Shown: one piece after another, positions 20,155 through 42,140 of the stretch
Layout of the letters: each line of letters opens with the position of its first letter
How positions within the stretch are numbered: the stretch's first letter is position 1
Source: Mesostigma viride
Taxonomy: Eukaryota; Streptophyta; Mesostigmatophyceae; Mesostigmatales; Mesostigmataceae
Direction: 5' to 3'
DNA length: 64,000 nucleotides
Assembly (NCBI GenBank): GCA_009746045.1
Contig: RPFO01000315.1
Span: 62,001 to 126,000 of the forward strand
The notes under the pieces: model-generated
Seen by the model: only the letters and a program-made list of their open reading frames with translations
The model's database searches: none
What the model was told of the DNA's origin: nothing
Position numbers and translations under genes: made by a program

Positions 20155-20171
20155 GGGCCCCGAAGGGGCCC
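20155..20171. other. Perfect GC hairpin in macrosatellite unit
   Basis: GGGCCCC, loop GAA, GGGGCCC: a 7-bp stem with a 3-base loop. It recurs unchanged at 24,565, 28,726, 33,388 and 37,541, followed each time by CCAACTTGTCAACTACTTAA. Such a hairpin near an end resembles a Helitron terminal stem-loop, but no CTRR tetranucleotide follows at the expected 10-12 bases. In unit 5, similarity breaks down about 50 bases after it. Confidence 0.6.
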
Positions 20172-21186
20172 CCAACTTGTCAACTACTTAACTACGATCG
20201 TGTTGCGCAAGGGAGAAACCCGAACATCCTGACACCGCCGCGGGCGCCGTACCGTACGGCCTGATCGCACCCCCACGCCCGAGGGCCATTCCTGAAATCC
20301 TGCGGAGCCGCGAGTTACGGCCCGTAACCGCCTGCCTGAACGCCGTCACACCCGCCTAAGATCGAGTGTCAGCAGTTCTGAACGGAAACCGAATTCAGCA
20401 AAATGCGCGAGAAATGCCGGGGGGCATGTACGGCTGGGGGGAAGAGTTAGGTAAGAAGCAGCTTAGCCAAACAACCTGTGCTGAACATGCTTCTTGGCTG
20501 GAGACCGGTGCCACGAGCGCAAACTGAACGGCACAAGGGGCACCCTGTCGTAGCCTGACGTTGAATCCGGAGCGTCAGATATTTCTGGATCCGAAAAGTG
20601 TTAATACTGAACGGGGCGCGGGGAAAGCAAATTTGGCGCGCAGACGTACCGTACGAGCTCTGAATGTACGGCTGGGGGCAATAGTTTGTGCCGTATCTCA
20701 ATCTCCAAACTCTTGCCTTAGATTCTCTGAACCGTGATGCGATTTTTGACCGATTTTAGTCCGATTATATTTCTGAACGATTTCTGTGCAAAAAACGGCT
20801 CGAAGCTGAGAAAAAACGGCTCCGTCCACAAAACGGCCATACGAAGCCGAAATGTTGGGGCTCCCGCTGGACCCCCCCGCCTCGGACCCTGACAAAAATA
20901 CGGACTTGAAGTATTCAGGCTGAACGGGGAAAGCTGGACCGGTCGAACCGTACCAAATTTTAGTTCGCATGCAGGGCGGGGCGAGCGTCGCGTCGAACGC
21001 ACCAGGCTGGGCAGTGGCAATGGGTAAAGTCAACGTGAATAGTAAAGCGGCATGGTCGGGGCAGAAAATTTTAATGAAACGAAGCGACGTGCTGCGGAAG
21101 CAAATCAAGCAATCATAGTTGCTGCTGGCTGGCGATGGCGGGCGACGTAGCATGTGAAATCGGGATGGGGAATGCGAATTCGTGGC

Positions 21187-21193
21187 TTTTATA
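21187..21193 (+). promoter_or_regulatory. TATA-like site, macrosatellite unit 1
   Basis: TTTTATACATCAAAAGTTTG, followed at about 90-110 bases by ACCTGCGTGGGAGAGGT and a conserved ATG. The same site lies at 25,476, 29,590 and 34,303 in units 2-4, and diverged forms lie at 38,336 and 44,851. The 44,851 site would serve the copy B gene. No expression evidence is available. Confidence 0.5.
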
Positions 21194-22374
21194 CATCAAA
21201 AGTTTGTATTGGAAGAGTACGTAGGAAACTTTCGGAGCTGGCGGGGCGTCAACCCCGTGCTACCTGCGTGGGAGAGGTCCGTGTCGCTATGCCGTTTGCT
21301 GTACAATAGCCAGCGACCTGGAAATTGAACGTCGTCATCAGATTGCTTTGTTTCATTGTCGTCATTCCTCAGTTTTACGTATTTCACGCCTTGTAAAATC
21401 AGTTTTGCTGTTCATGGAAGACGTGGGATGGGGCAAACGAATGTCTGATGTCACCATAGACAGTTGCGATTGAGCGCTGGATTGCTTGGCACGGGACGAA
21501 CGCTGGCGATGGCGATTTGTGTCAAAGATGTGGTCAATGTATCTGCTTTTATCTAATGTGATTTACGTTTACCGTAATCTTATGCAATTTCCCTTTTTCC
21601 AGACGAATTTTCTTGGTCGCAGCGTGCACGTACCGGACCAAGAGTCTGTCTTCCATTGTCGTATCCGTGGGGTGCGTCCTCTTCATTCTCCTTGGGAATG
21701 TCATTGCCACGTTATCCGTGTTGCTTTCTTCTGGAACAGACTGGGCAGGGAAAGCCCATGATTGCTCATGGATGATTGCTCATGCACCAATTTTGGGAGT
21801 CGTTGACTGCTGTGCTGCCTGACGTTGATGGTGGTTTTGCGTGTGATAAGCTGCCTTGCTTTGCACGTGGGTTTTCACTGGGCTATATGGGTGAAGGTGA
21901 GCGTCCACGGGGTGTGTCATGCTGTGCTATATTGCTTCCATCCAGCATATCCAAAGTTAGCCCAAGTGGCTTGAACACTGAACATTTTGCTTTGCTCTAA
22001 TGGCTGTGCAATATTTGTGTTGTGCAGATTTTTACTGGGCTGAAGCCAAATTCTCGCATGGGTAGACAGTTTGCTGCACGTAAATTTTTACTGGGCTGTA
22101 CGTGCAGGTGGGCAACCATGTGTTGTGCCATTTTTCTACATGGATTCATCATATTTGCTGTCAAACGTAGGCCCCATCGGCTTGCACACTGGATTTTGCT
22201 TTGCTGGCTGTGTAATTTTGATGTCTCATTGTGCAGGCGTGCCCGCTACCTGATCAACCAGGTGTGCTTTGCATTGTGCCAGCGGGGCCATGTTTGTTTC
22301 CTTTGCATGTGTAGGCAGGCAGGCTGGCAGGGGACATGGGGCACGAGGCTTGGGGCGTGGGGTATGTGGCATGG

Positions 22375-22375
<1 letters not shown>

Positions 22376-22444
<69 letters not shown>

Positions 22445-22446
22445 AC

Positions 22447-22516
<70 letters not shown>

Positions 22517-22528
22517 AAGCCAGCCAGC
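22376..22528 (+). repeat. (CCAG)n microsatellite, unit 1 tract a
   Basis: About 150 bp of CCAG repeats with single interruptions (CACG, CAAG). A 4-bp repeat without stop words is open in all six frames, giving false PASQ or WLAG repeat proteins. Confidence 0.97.
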
Positions 22529-22846
22529 GGGGGCACCACAGGGAGGAGGGCATGGGGACAGGGGGAAGGGGGAGGGGGCGGTGGGCAGGGTCCAGGCGGC
22601 AGGGGGCAGGGGGAGCCTTTCTGAAGCTATGAGTCACAGGTCGCGGGGTCTGGGGCATGGGGCAGGCCCTCAGCCACCTGCACGTGATGTGGTCAGAGGC
22701 AAGTCACAAGCAAGGGCACAGTGGGCAGGTGGGACGGGACAGGGGACCTGGGGCACGAGCCATGAAACTTTCCTTTGCATGTGTAGGCAGGCAGGCTGGC
22801 AGGGGACATGGGGCACGAGGCTTGGGCCGTGGGGTATGTGGCATGG

Positions 22847-22849
<3 letters not shown>

Positions 22850-22901
<52 letters not shown>

Positions 22902-22904
22902 CGC

Positions 22905-22937
<33 letters not shown>

Positions 22938-22938
22938 C

Positions 22939-22973
<35 letters not shown>

Positions 22974-22976
22974 CCG

Positions 22977-23008
<32 letters not shown>

Positions 23009-23012
23009 AAGC
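22850..23012 (+). repeat. (CCAG)n microsatellite, unit 1 tract b
   Basis: About 160 bp with more interruptions (CCCGCCGG, CCCCGCAG) than other tracts, ending in GCAAGCAAGGCAGCCACATG, the common right flank. It follows a partial copy of the tract a flank. Confidence 0.95.
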
Positions 23013-24326
23013 AAGGCAGCCACATGCACGAGATGTGATTATTGGCAAGCCAGCCAGCGGGGGCACCACAGGGAGGAGGGCATGGGGACAGGGGGAAGGG
23101 GGAGGGGGCGGGGGGCAGGGTCCAGGCAGCAGGGGGCAGGGGGAGCCTTTCTGAAGCTATGAGTCACAGGTCGTGGGGACTGGGGCATGGGGCAGGCCCT
23201 CAGCCACCTGCACGTGATGTGGTCAGAGGCAAGTCACAAGCAGGGGCACAGTGGGCAGGTGGGACGGGGCAGGGGACCTGGGGCACGAGCCATGAAACTT
23301 GGGGCATGGGGAGTGGGGCGTTGGGCAGGCAGGTAGGGGTGGTACACACGCACATGCCCTTGCATGCCATGCGATCCCGCAAAAGGGCACCGTGGGGTCT
23401 TGTGGGTTGTCACACGTTGTTATGGGGTGCATATTTGCAGGGACATGAAGATGGGTGACCGCGCCGTAACCGAGACGTGTGTGGTGGCAACATGCCGCCT
23501 GGATACCAGCTGGCCTTGCTTCGTTAGCTACATTTATGGCTGCATGTGATGGCGTGCCCTTGCCGTGGTCACAGTGGTCACAGTGAGGGCCTGTGGTTGC
23601 CCCATACTGGTGGTGCTTATAAAGAAGTTAGCGAAGACAAAACTTTCTTTCTTAAGGTGATTTTGAAGTGGGCATGAGCGATCGTGCACATGCTAACATT
23701 TGATGGCCATTCCATGGTGAAGTTGGGAATTGGATGGGATTGTTTGATAAAGATGCGGTGGTGTGTCTTAAAATGAGCTGTGCTAATCTCATTATGAAGT
23801 GCTCAAGACAACTCATTATAATAAATCAGAGTGGGAACAAACATTGTCTGCATCATGCCCCAACTTTAACACTACATGAAGTGTGACACCTATGCTACGT
23901 GTGTTGCGGGCTAACTGTGTCAGCAAACAATTTTAGCTTTTAGCCCTCAAATCGTGTCCAACTCGCGCCTAACAATAGGAGCCAGTTGCACCTTGCATGG
24001 TAATGTCCACAAACTAACCTAAAACAGTTTAGTGTCCATACTGGGACCAAAGCACACTCATATAGGGACTTTGGTCTGGCAGGCCCCCAGCGGCTTGGCC
24101 GGCCATGGCGGCATATTCTGACCTGGCCTGGCCCCAAGGGCATTCCCAAAAGGGTAGGGAAACATGCCACGAACTACACCCAGATGTTGTTGGATGACTA
24201 CAATATTTGGAACGAATCCATGCATCGATGCTCCTACACCAATCAGTTTTCTGCACCGCCATAGCCTCGAATTTGCATGTATGTTATTATTTCGTCCCGG
24301 TGGACCTTTAGCGAGATGCAGACTTG

Positions 24327-28504
<4,178 letters not shown>

Positions 28505-30525
28505 CCTGAACGTGCCAGGAAGCGGCTCGAAGCTGGGAAAAGCAGGGGGCTCCGCCTGCGGACGGGCCGTACGAAGCCGAAATTTTATGGCTCCCGCTGG
28601 CCCCCCCGCCTCGGCGCCCTCGGCCACTGCCCCTTCGCGCTGCGCGCCCCGCGTGGCGCCGGCGTTCCCGAGGACGCACCCCGCGGGTGTACGCGCCAAT
28701 CGCCCGCTCAGGCGCCAAAAAGTCCGGGCCCCGAAGGGGCCCCCAACTTGTCAACTACTTAACTACGATCGTGTTGCGCAAGGGAGAAACCCGAACATCC
28801 TGACACCGCCGCGGGCGCCGTACCGTACGGCCTGATCGCACCCCCACGACCGTTGGCAAATCCTGAAATCCTGCGGAGCCGCGAGTTACGGCCCGTAACC
28901 GCCTGCCTGAACGCCGTCACACCCGCCTAAGATCGAGTGTCAGCAGTTCTGAACGGAAACCGAATTCAGCAAAATGCGCGAGAAATGCCGGGGGGCATGT
29001 ACGGCTGGGGGGAAGAGTTAGGTAAGAAGCAGCTTAGCCAAACAACCTGTGCTGAACATGCTTCTTGGCTGGAGACCGGTGCCACGAGCGCAAACTGAAC
29101 GGCACAAGGGGCACCCTGTCGTAGCCTGACGTTGAATCCGGAGCGTCAGATATTTTAGGGTCTACGGAATGTGTTAATGCTGAACGGGGCGCAGGGAAAG
29201 CAAATTTGATGCGCAGACGGACCGTACGAGCTCTGAACGCGTGCTGAATTCAGCCGAAGGCGCGCAATTTTGCGGACGAGTGGACGAACCGTACCAAAAT
29301 TTAGTACGATTAAATTTCTGAACGATTTCTGTGTCGCGTGCTGCGGAAGACCGGTCGAACCGTACCAAATTTTAGTTCGCATGCAGGGCGGTGCGAGCGT
29401 CGCGTCGAACGCACCAGGCTGGGCAGTGGCAATGGGTAAAGTGAACGTGAATAGTAAAGCGGCATGGTCGGGGCAAAAAATTTTAATGAAACAAAGCGAC
29501 GTGCTGCGGAAGCAACCATAGTTGTTGCTGGATGGCGATGGCGGGCGACGTAGCATGTGAAATCGGGATGGGGAATGCGAATTCCTGGCTTTTATACATC
29601 AAAAGTTTGTATTGGAAGAGTACGTAGGAAACTTTCGGAGCTGGCGGGGCGTCAACCCCGTGCTACCTGCGTGGGAGAGGTTCGTGTCGCTATGGCATTT
29701 GCTGTACAATAGCCAGCGACCTGGAAATTGAACGTCGTCATCAGATTGTTTTGTTTCATTGTCGTCATTCTTCAGTTTTACGTATTTCACGCCTTGTAAA
29801 ATCAGTTTTGCTGTTCATGGAAGACGTGGGATGGGGCAAACGAATGTCTGGTGTCACCATAGACAATTCGGATTGAGCGCTGGATTGCTTGGCACGGGAC
29901 GAACGCTGGCGATGGCGATTTGTGTCAAAGATGTGGTCAATGTATCTGCTTTTATCTAATGTGATTTACGTTTACCGTCATCTTATGCAATTTCCCTTTT
30001 TCCAGACGAATTTTCTTGGTCGCAGCGTGCACATATCGGACCAAGAGTCTGTCTTCCACTGTCGTATCCGTGGGGTGCGTCCTCTTCATTCTCCTTGGGA
30101 ATGTCATTGCCACGTTATCCGTGTTGCTTTCTTCTGGAACAGACTGGGCAGGGAAAGCCCATGATTGCTCATGGATGCTTGCTCATGCACCAACTTTGGG
30201 AGTCGTTGACTGCTGTGCTGCACGTGAATTTTTACTGGGCTGTACGTGCAGGCGGGCAACCATGTGTTGTGCCATATTTTTCTACATGGATTCATCATAT
30301 TTGCTGTCAAACGTAGGCCCCATTGGCTTGCACACTGAATTTCGCTTTGCTGGCTGTGTATTTTTGATGTCTCATTGTGCAGGCGTGCCCGCTACCTGAT
30401 CAACCAGGTGTGCTTTGCATTGTGCCAGCGGGGCCATGTTTTTTTGCTTTGCTTGTGTAGGCAGGCAGGCTGGCAGGGGACATGGGGCACGAGGCTTGGG
30501 GCGTGGGGTATGTGGCATGGGTTAG

Positions 30526-30693
<168 letters not shown>

Positions 30694-30939
30694 GCAGCCA
30701 CATGCACGAGATGTGATTATTGGCAAGCCAGCCAGCGGGGGCACCACAGGGAGGAGGGCATGGGGACAAGGGGAGGGGGGGGGGGCAGGGGGCAGGGTCC
30801 AGGCGGCAGGGGGCAGGGGGAGCCTTTCTGAAGCTATGAGTCACAGGTCGTGGGGACTGGGGCATGGGGCAGGCCCTCAGCCACCTGCACGTGATGTGGT
30901 CAGAGGCAAGTCACAAGCAGGGGCACAGTGGGCAGGGGA

Positions 30940-32050
<1,111 letters not shown>

Positions 32051-33146
32051 GGACGGGGCAGGGGACCTGGGGCACGAGCCATGAAACTTGGGGCATGGGG
32101 AGTGGGGCGTTGGGCAGGCAGGTAGGGGTGGTACACACGCACATGCCCTGCCATGCCCTGCGATCCCGCAAAAGGGCACCGTGGGGTCTTGTGGGTTGTC
32201 ACACGTTGTTATGGGGTGCATATTTGCAGGGACATGAAGATGGGTGACCGCGCCGTAACCGAGACGTGTGTGGTGGCAACATGCCGCCTGGATACCAGCT
32301 GGCCTTGCTTCGTTAGATACATTTATGGCTGCATGTGATGGCGTGCCCTTGCCGTGGTCACAGTGGTCACAGTGAGGGCCTGTGGTTGCCCCATACTGGT
32401 GGTGGTTATAAAGAAGTTAGCGAATACAAAACTTTCTTTCTTAAGGTGATTTTGAAGTGGGCATGAGCGATCGTGCACATGCTAGCATTTGATGGCCATT
32501 CCATGGTGAAGTTGGGAATTGGATGGGATTGTTTGATAAAGATGCGGTGGTGTGTCTTAAAATGAGTTGTGCTAATCTCATTATGAAGTGCTCAAGACAA
32601 CTCATTATAATAAATCAGAGTTGGTACAAACATTGTCTGCATCATGCCCCAACTTGAACACTACATGAAGTGTGACACCTATGCTACGTGTGTTGCGGGC
32701 TAGCTGTCTCAGCAAACAATTTTAGCTTTTAGCCCTCAAATCGTGTCCAACTCGCGCCTAAAAATAGGAGCCAGTTGCACCATGCATGGTAATGTCCACA
32801 AACTAACCTAAAACAGTTTAGTGTCCATACTGGGACCAAAGCACACTCATATAGGGACTTTGGTCTGGTAGGCCCCCAGCGGCTTGGCCGGCCAGGGCGG
32901 CATATTCTGACCTGGCCTGGCCCCAAGGGCATTCCCAAAAGGGTAGGGAAACATGCCACGAACTACACCCAGATGTTGCTGGATGACCTACTCGTCCCAG
33001 CCATAACTCATAAAAAATGCCTACAATATTTGGAACGAATCCATGCATCGATGCTCCTACACCAATCAGTTTTCTGCACCGCCATAGCCTCGAATTTGCA
33101 TGTACGTAATTATTTCGTCCCTGTGGACCTTTAGCGAGATGACTTG

Positions 33147-37302
<4,156 letters not shown>

Positions 37303-37600
37303 CCTGAACGTGTTCAGACGGGGAGCGTGCCAGGAAACGGCTCGAAGCTGGGAAAAGCAGGGGGCTCCGCCTGCGGACGGGCCGTACGAAGCCGAAATTT
37401 CATGGCTCCCGCTGGCCCCCCCGCCTCGGCGCCCTCGGCCACTGCCCCTTCGCACAGCGCGCCCCGCGTGGCGCCGGCGTTCCCGAGGACGCACCCCGCG
37501 GGTGTACGCGCCAATCGCCCGCTCAGGCGCCAAAAAGTCCGGGCCCCGAAGGGGCCCCCAACTTGTCAACTACTTAACTACGATCGTGTCGCGCAAAGGA
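37303..37600 (+). repeat. Macrosatellite unit 5 (partial)
   Basis: Matches the first 300 bases of unit 2 closely, including its GATGCAGACTTGCCTG variant, through the hairpin at 37,541. Similarity is lost after GATCGTGTCGCGCAA. This is the right edge of the recent array. Confidence 0.85.
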
Positions 37601-39260
37601 TCCCCTAATGTAACTACGATTTATGACGCCCGAAAACTTTGGCCGAGGCCGTAGGCCGAAGGTGGGGCCGTCCCCCGCGCCCCCTAGCGCGGGAGCGGAC
37701 GACGTCCAGGACCGTAGCGAGATGGCCAATCGCGTAGTACAAAGAAATTCCCCAAACCTTAGAGATCGACTGTCAGGAGTTCTGAACGGGTCTGAAACGC
37801 TGAACATGTTCAGACTTTTGCGGGCAGGTGGGGCGTCTCGCCAATCCGCGCGGCCTCAGGACGGTACGGCGCGTTGACTTTTTTAACCGTCAAACAAAAA
37901 GTCGCGAACCGATATCTGTACTAAAACTTTTCGCAGTTTCCCGTTGCACCACTTTGGGCGGGGACCAACCGGTGCACGCCGTTTCGAATAACGCGCTCGA
38001 ATTTAGGGCCACAACGTGGGGATGTCAAATTTCATAAGCAAGCGAGACGAAATGACAGTTCTGAAGGAAAGCGTTTGAAACCGTGCTGAACGGAAACGTT
38101 CGCGCCTGAACAGGGGAAATAGAATCAAACGAGACGGAATTTTCAGTTAGCGATAGCCCCCCCTCCCCCACTTTTTTCTTGCTGGGCAGTGGGAACTGGG
38201 AATTATTGGCAAAGCGTGCGGCATGCTCGGGGCGAAAAACAAAGTGACGTGCTGCGCGAGCAATTTTCCTTGTGCTGGCTGGCGATGGCAGGCAACGTAG
38301 GCTAGAAAATTGGGGTGGGGAATGCGCAGCCATGGTTTTATACGTCAAAATTTTATGTTTGAAGAGCAAGTGCGAAATTTTATGAGCTGGAGGTGCGTCA
38401 ACGGAGTGATACCTGCGTGGGAGAGGTCCGTGTCGCTATGGCGACCTGGAAATGGAATGTCGTTGTAGATTTAGGTATTGTAGTATCATGCTTAACTGCT
38501 TTACGTATTGGGTGCCTAGTGAAATCAGTTTGCTGTTCGTGGAAGGCTTGGGGTGTGGCCAACGAGCTTCTGCTGTCGCCACATCATATTGGAAAGAACG
38601 CTGGATTTTTTGCCACGGGACGTAACCGGCGATGCCGATGGTGAGGCGTTTGTTTCGATGACCGGGGTAGTACCTGCTCTCTTTCTGATGCATTTTCATG
38701 GTTGCGTTCTTTCCATTTCGCCGAATCCACCTAGTCGCAGCAAAGACATAGCGTAGCAAGGGTTTTTAAAAACGCAGATTAGCCGTGCAGGACGCCATCT
38801 TCATGGTCCTTCGCATGTCCTGTGTGAACGTCCGTTGCCCAAGGATCTGTGATGCTTTTTTCTGGAATATACTGGGCGGTGAAAGCCCCTCTGGATGCTT
38901 GCCTGGTCACGGGTTTGGGGCGTCATTTACTGCTGTACTGGCTGACATTCATGGTGCTTTCTGCGTAAGCTGACTTGCTTCGCACGTGGATTTTGACTGG
39001 ACTGAAGAGCGCGTCTGGTAGCATGTTTACGTGGTGTATAAGGTGATCAATCAACCATTTGTTTATAGAAGGTGTGACAGTAGAAGGTGTGTTATATATT
39101 TCTTCATCAAGCATGTCAAAAGTAATCTCCACTCGCTTACAACCTGAATTTTGCTTTGCTGGGTCTGCTGTGTTTGTGTCTCACTGTGCAGGCTATCCCC
39201 TTGGTTGATCAACCAGGTGATTTTTGGTGGCAGCGGGGCCATATACTCTTCTTGGCGTTT
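37601..39260 (+). repeat. Diverged macrosatellite-like region
   Basis: Order and scattered words match the macrosatellite: CTGAACGGGTCTGAAAC near 37,780, CGACGTGCTGC-like words near 38,246, TATA-like TTTTATACGTCAAAAT at 38,336, ACCTGCGTGGGAGAGGTCC then ATG at 38,439, ATACTGGGCGGTGAAAGCCC near 38,868, and TTGATCAACCAGGTG near 39,203. It has no (CCAG)n tract. It is probably an older unit of the same element. The motif AGCCCCCCCTCCCCCACTTT (about 38,154) recurs near 43,956. Confidence 0.65.
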
Positions 39261-39267
39261 TTCATCC

Positions 39268-39465
39268 ATGGCATGTCAACCAACGCATGCATGCCAGCCC
39301 CTCCCACACCCACGCACACATGTTAGCTATACCCCACAAACCCACGCATGGATTCCAGCCACCCCCCACATGCCCGCATGCATGCCAGCCACCCCACCAA
39401 TCCACGCACGCATGCCAGCCACCCCCACACCCACGCACGCATGCCAGCCACCCCACAACCCACTT
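39268..39465 (+). repeat. GCATGCATGCCAGCC minisatellite
   Basis: About six degenerate units of roughly 30 bp, consensus CCCACGCATGCATGCCAGCC plus ACCCCACAAA. It is followed by four TTAA repeats. The 30-bp period keeps frames open and yields false MPATPQTHA-like proteins. Confidence 0.9.
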
Positions 39466-39875
39466 ATTAATTAATTAATTAATAAGCACGTGACTGCGTC
39501 ACGTGGGTGCCAATACAGAGTAAAGGAACCTTCAACCCTATATACACAGTGAGAAGGAGGGAGGGCGCCCTAGCTTCTCTCACTGCCGCAGGTGGGCAGG
39601 CCACAGAGCGCTCTCTCCACGGCATGGTGCCGGGGCGCAACACTGTGGGTGCAATACAACCAGTGCAATACCATAGGTAGGCTGACGCATAGCTTATGCT
39701 ACAAATGTGAGGTGGGCTCAAGACGTCGGCTAATTAAGGCGCAAGCTGATGGCCACAAGGTGCCAGAGCTAATTGAAGGTACTATAACGCTGTGCGCTAA
39801 TATCGTTTCAAGTGCTGTAATGCCTAAGCTATCCCATCATCGATTGCCCCCATCTAGACAACTAGCTGGAGTGCT
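39466..39875. other. Unique-looking spacer beside LINE-like fragment
   Basis: Contains CACGTGACTGCGTCACGTG (about 39,486), an imperfect palindrome with two CACGTG-type cores. The remainder has no recognised gene. It would be downstream (3') of the minus-strand LINE-like frame and may be part of that element. Confidence 0.4.
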
Positions 39876-40505
39876 CTATCCCGGGGAAGCCCGGGGGGGC
39901 TTCCACAGTTTCTTGTTGACGTAGAGGTCCCCGCCCCGCCAGTACACTTGGGGCTTCTCGGGGTTGGTCTTGTGGCGGATGTAGTCGGGCCACTGATCGC
40001 GGCGTTGCTGCTGCTGGGCTGGCGTCAGGTCGTCGTCAAGCGACCAGGAGGTGTCCACCAGCTTCTTGCGGCGAGAGAGGAACCGAACTCGGGCTGTGAT
40101 GTCGCTGAAGGTGAGGACCACTGGAGGGGGCCCAGCCTTGGCCCGTGGATGGGGCAGGCGGTAGGCGCCCTGCAGTATCGCACCTGGCAGCTGCATGCGC
40201 GCCAAGAGCTGTTTCTTCAGCTCGTCGAGAAGAGAGTCTGGGGTCTCCTCCGGCAGCATGTCGAAGCGCCTGAGGATGACCCGGCAGCGGCGACGGTCGC
40301 GGTCAGCGGCCTCGCGGCGCGTGTCTTCCAGCTCCTGGAGCTTGGTGGTGATGGCGGTCGTGGTAGAGGATGCCTGGCTCTTGAGCAGGTCCGCCCAGGA
40401 GGCGCGAGTCGAGGGGTCATCACTAGCCCTACCAGCAGGTTGGGCGGCGATGGTGGCCGTTCGCTCGGCGATCTCGGGGACCTGCGTGGCCAGGGCGTCT
40501 ACCTT
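39876..40505 (-). pseudogene. LINE ORF1-like RNA-binding protein fragment
   Basis: A minus-strand frame of about 205 residues resembling L1-type ORF1 proteins. It has an N-terminal helical part (VPEIAERTAT...TTKLQELEDTRREA, likely coiled coil), RRM-like RRCRVILRRFDMLP and PPPVVLTFSDITARVRFLS, and the C-terminal signature SLDDDLTPAQQQQRRDQWP followed by PQVYWRGGDLYVNKKLW. In LINEs this protein binds element RNA. The open frame extends into the minisatellite at its N-terminus (MAVGVAGMHKWVHK), which is not ORF1. No reverse transcriptase or endonuclease was found nearby. It may be 5'-truncated, or a piece carried by another repeat. CCCACTTAT flanks both sides, but that word is common in the minisatellite, so a target-site duplication is unproven. 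Confidence 0.6.
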
Positions 40506-41592
40506 GTGCACCCACTTATGCATTCCAGCAACCCCCACAGCCACTTACGCATGCCAGCCACCCCCCACCCCCACGCACGCATGGCAGCCACCCCACGAAC
40601 CCACGCACGCGTGCCAGCCCCCCCTTAAAACCACGCATGCATGACAGCTCCCCACCACACCCACGCATGCATGCCACTCCCCCCGCCAACCACCCACGCA
40701 TGCCAGCCCCCCGACACACGCATGGCAGCCCCCCCCCACACCCACGCACGCATGCCAGCCCTACCCCACATGCAGGCATGCATGCCAGCCCCTCCCACAC
40801 CCACGCCCGCATGCCAGCTACCCCACAAACCCACGCATCCATGCCAGCGACCCCCCACATGCACGCATGCATGCCAGCCACCCCACCAACCCACGCACGC
40901 ATGCCAGCCCATCACAAACCCACTTATGCATGCCAGCCACCCCCCACACCCACGTACGCATGCCAGCCACCCCACACACCCACGCACGCATGGCAGCCAC
41001 CCCACCAACCCACACACGCGTGCCAGCCCCCCCCTAACCCCACGCATGCATGGCAGCCCCCCACCACACCCACGCATGCATGCCACTCCCCCCCACACCC
41101 ACGCACGCATGCGAGCCCCCCACACACCCACGCACGCATGCGAGCCCCCCCCACACCCACGCACGCATGCCAGCCCCACCCCACATGCAGGCATGCATGC
41201 CAGCCACCCCCCACACCCACGCATGCATGCCAGCCCCTCCCACACCCACGCCTGCATGCCAGCTACCCCACAAACCCACGCATGCATGCCAGCGACCCCC
41301 CACATGCACGCATGCATGCCAGCCACCCCACCAACCCACGCACGCATGCCAGCCCATCACAAACCCACTTATGCATGCCAGCCACCCCCCACACCCACGT
41401 ACGCATGCCAGCCACCCCACACACCCACGCACGCATGGCAGCCACCCCACGAACCCACACACGCGTGCCAGCCCCCCCCTAACCCCACGCATGCATGGCA
41501 GCCCCCCACCACACCCACGCATGCATGCCACTCCCCCCCACACCCACGCACGCATGCGAGGCCCCCCACACCCACGCAAGCATGCCAGCCCC
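40506..41592 (+). repeat. GCATGCATGCCAGCC minisatellite, large array
   Basis: About 35 units of roughly 30 bp. Variants recur in blocks (a run containing CCCATCACAAACCCACTTATG occurs twice, about 450 bp apart), so the array has a higher-order period. Open frames on both strands are repeat artefacts. Confidence 0.93.
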
Positions 41593-42140
41593 CCCCCATG
41601 AAGTCATAGTGGGCACCACGGAGTCATGCTATGATTTAATTTTTTCAATTTAATAATGGGAATGACGGATGGTGCATGTGTGAACAAAGGAATGAAAGGA
41701 TTGCCACTCAATGAATATTAATTAATGATGAAAATGGGAGTTTGCATGGGAGTGTTTGGTCCTTATGGCTGGCTTGCAAAAAGCAGTACCCAAATTTCGA
41801 AGTATTTGACAGCGAAATATCTGTAAAGTATATCGCATGGTATAATTAATTAATGAATGGTACGCTGAAATTCATTGTGCGGGCTCTCTCTGCATGTGAT
41901 AAACAATTTTAGCTTTGAGGGCATGCAACAAGACATGCTAGCATTAAAATGAAATTAAATTATAACATGACTAGTTGGGAGATCATGTACGACATGTAGC
42001 ATAATTACGTACATGGCCACAATTGTGCCAATCAGGGCCCTCCTCTAGGTAGACTGTGCTAGGCAATTACAATTAGACAAATAAGGTCATTCAAAAAGGT
42101 TTGATTCTTCACCTACCTCCATCCATCCAGCAAGGGAATC
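41593..42140 (+). repeat. AT-rich island, copy 1
   Basis: About 545 bp of AT-rich non-coding DNA beginning ATGAAGTCATAGTGGGCACC and ending ACCTCCATCCATCCAGCAAG. It is nearly identical to 42,949-43,490, so minisatellite plus island form a tandem duplication of about 1,356 bp. The last part resembles the 3' flank of Helitron copy A near 16,465. Confidence 0.88.

Larger units (their letters stand above)
19917..24326 (+). repeat. Macrosatellite unit 1
   Basis: Hairpin block 19,917-20,350, promoter-like block near 21,187, two (CCAG)n tracts (22,376-22,528 and 22,850-23,012) and tail 23,440-24,300. It contains the segment of about 280 bp (21,824-22,080) that units 3 and 4 lack. Conserved frames of 60-90 codons (for example 21,486-21,761) recur in every unit because the DNA does; none has a recognisable domain. 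Confidence 0.85.

Noticed and set aside
21486-21761. 91-codon frame conserved in each macrosatellite unit
   Set aside because: Conservation is that of the repeat itself. A splice-like acceptor lies inside it, a second frame is equally kept, and no domain is recognisable.
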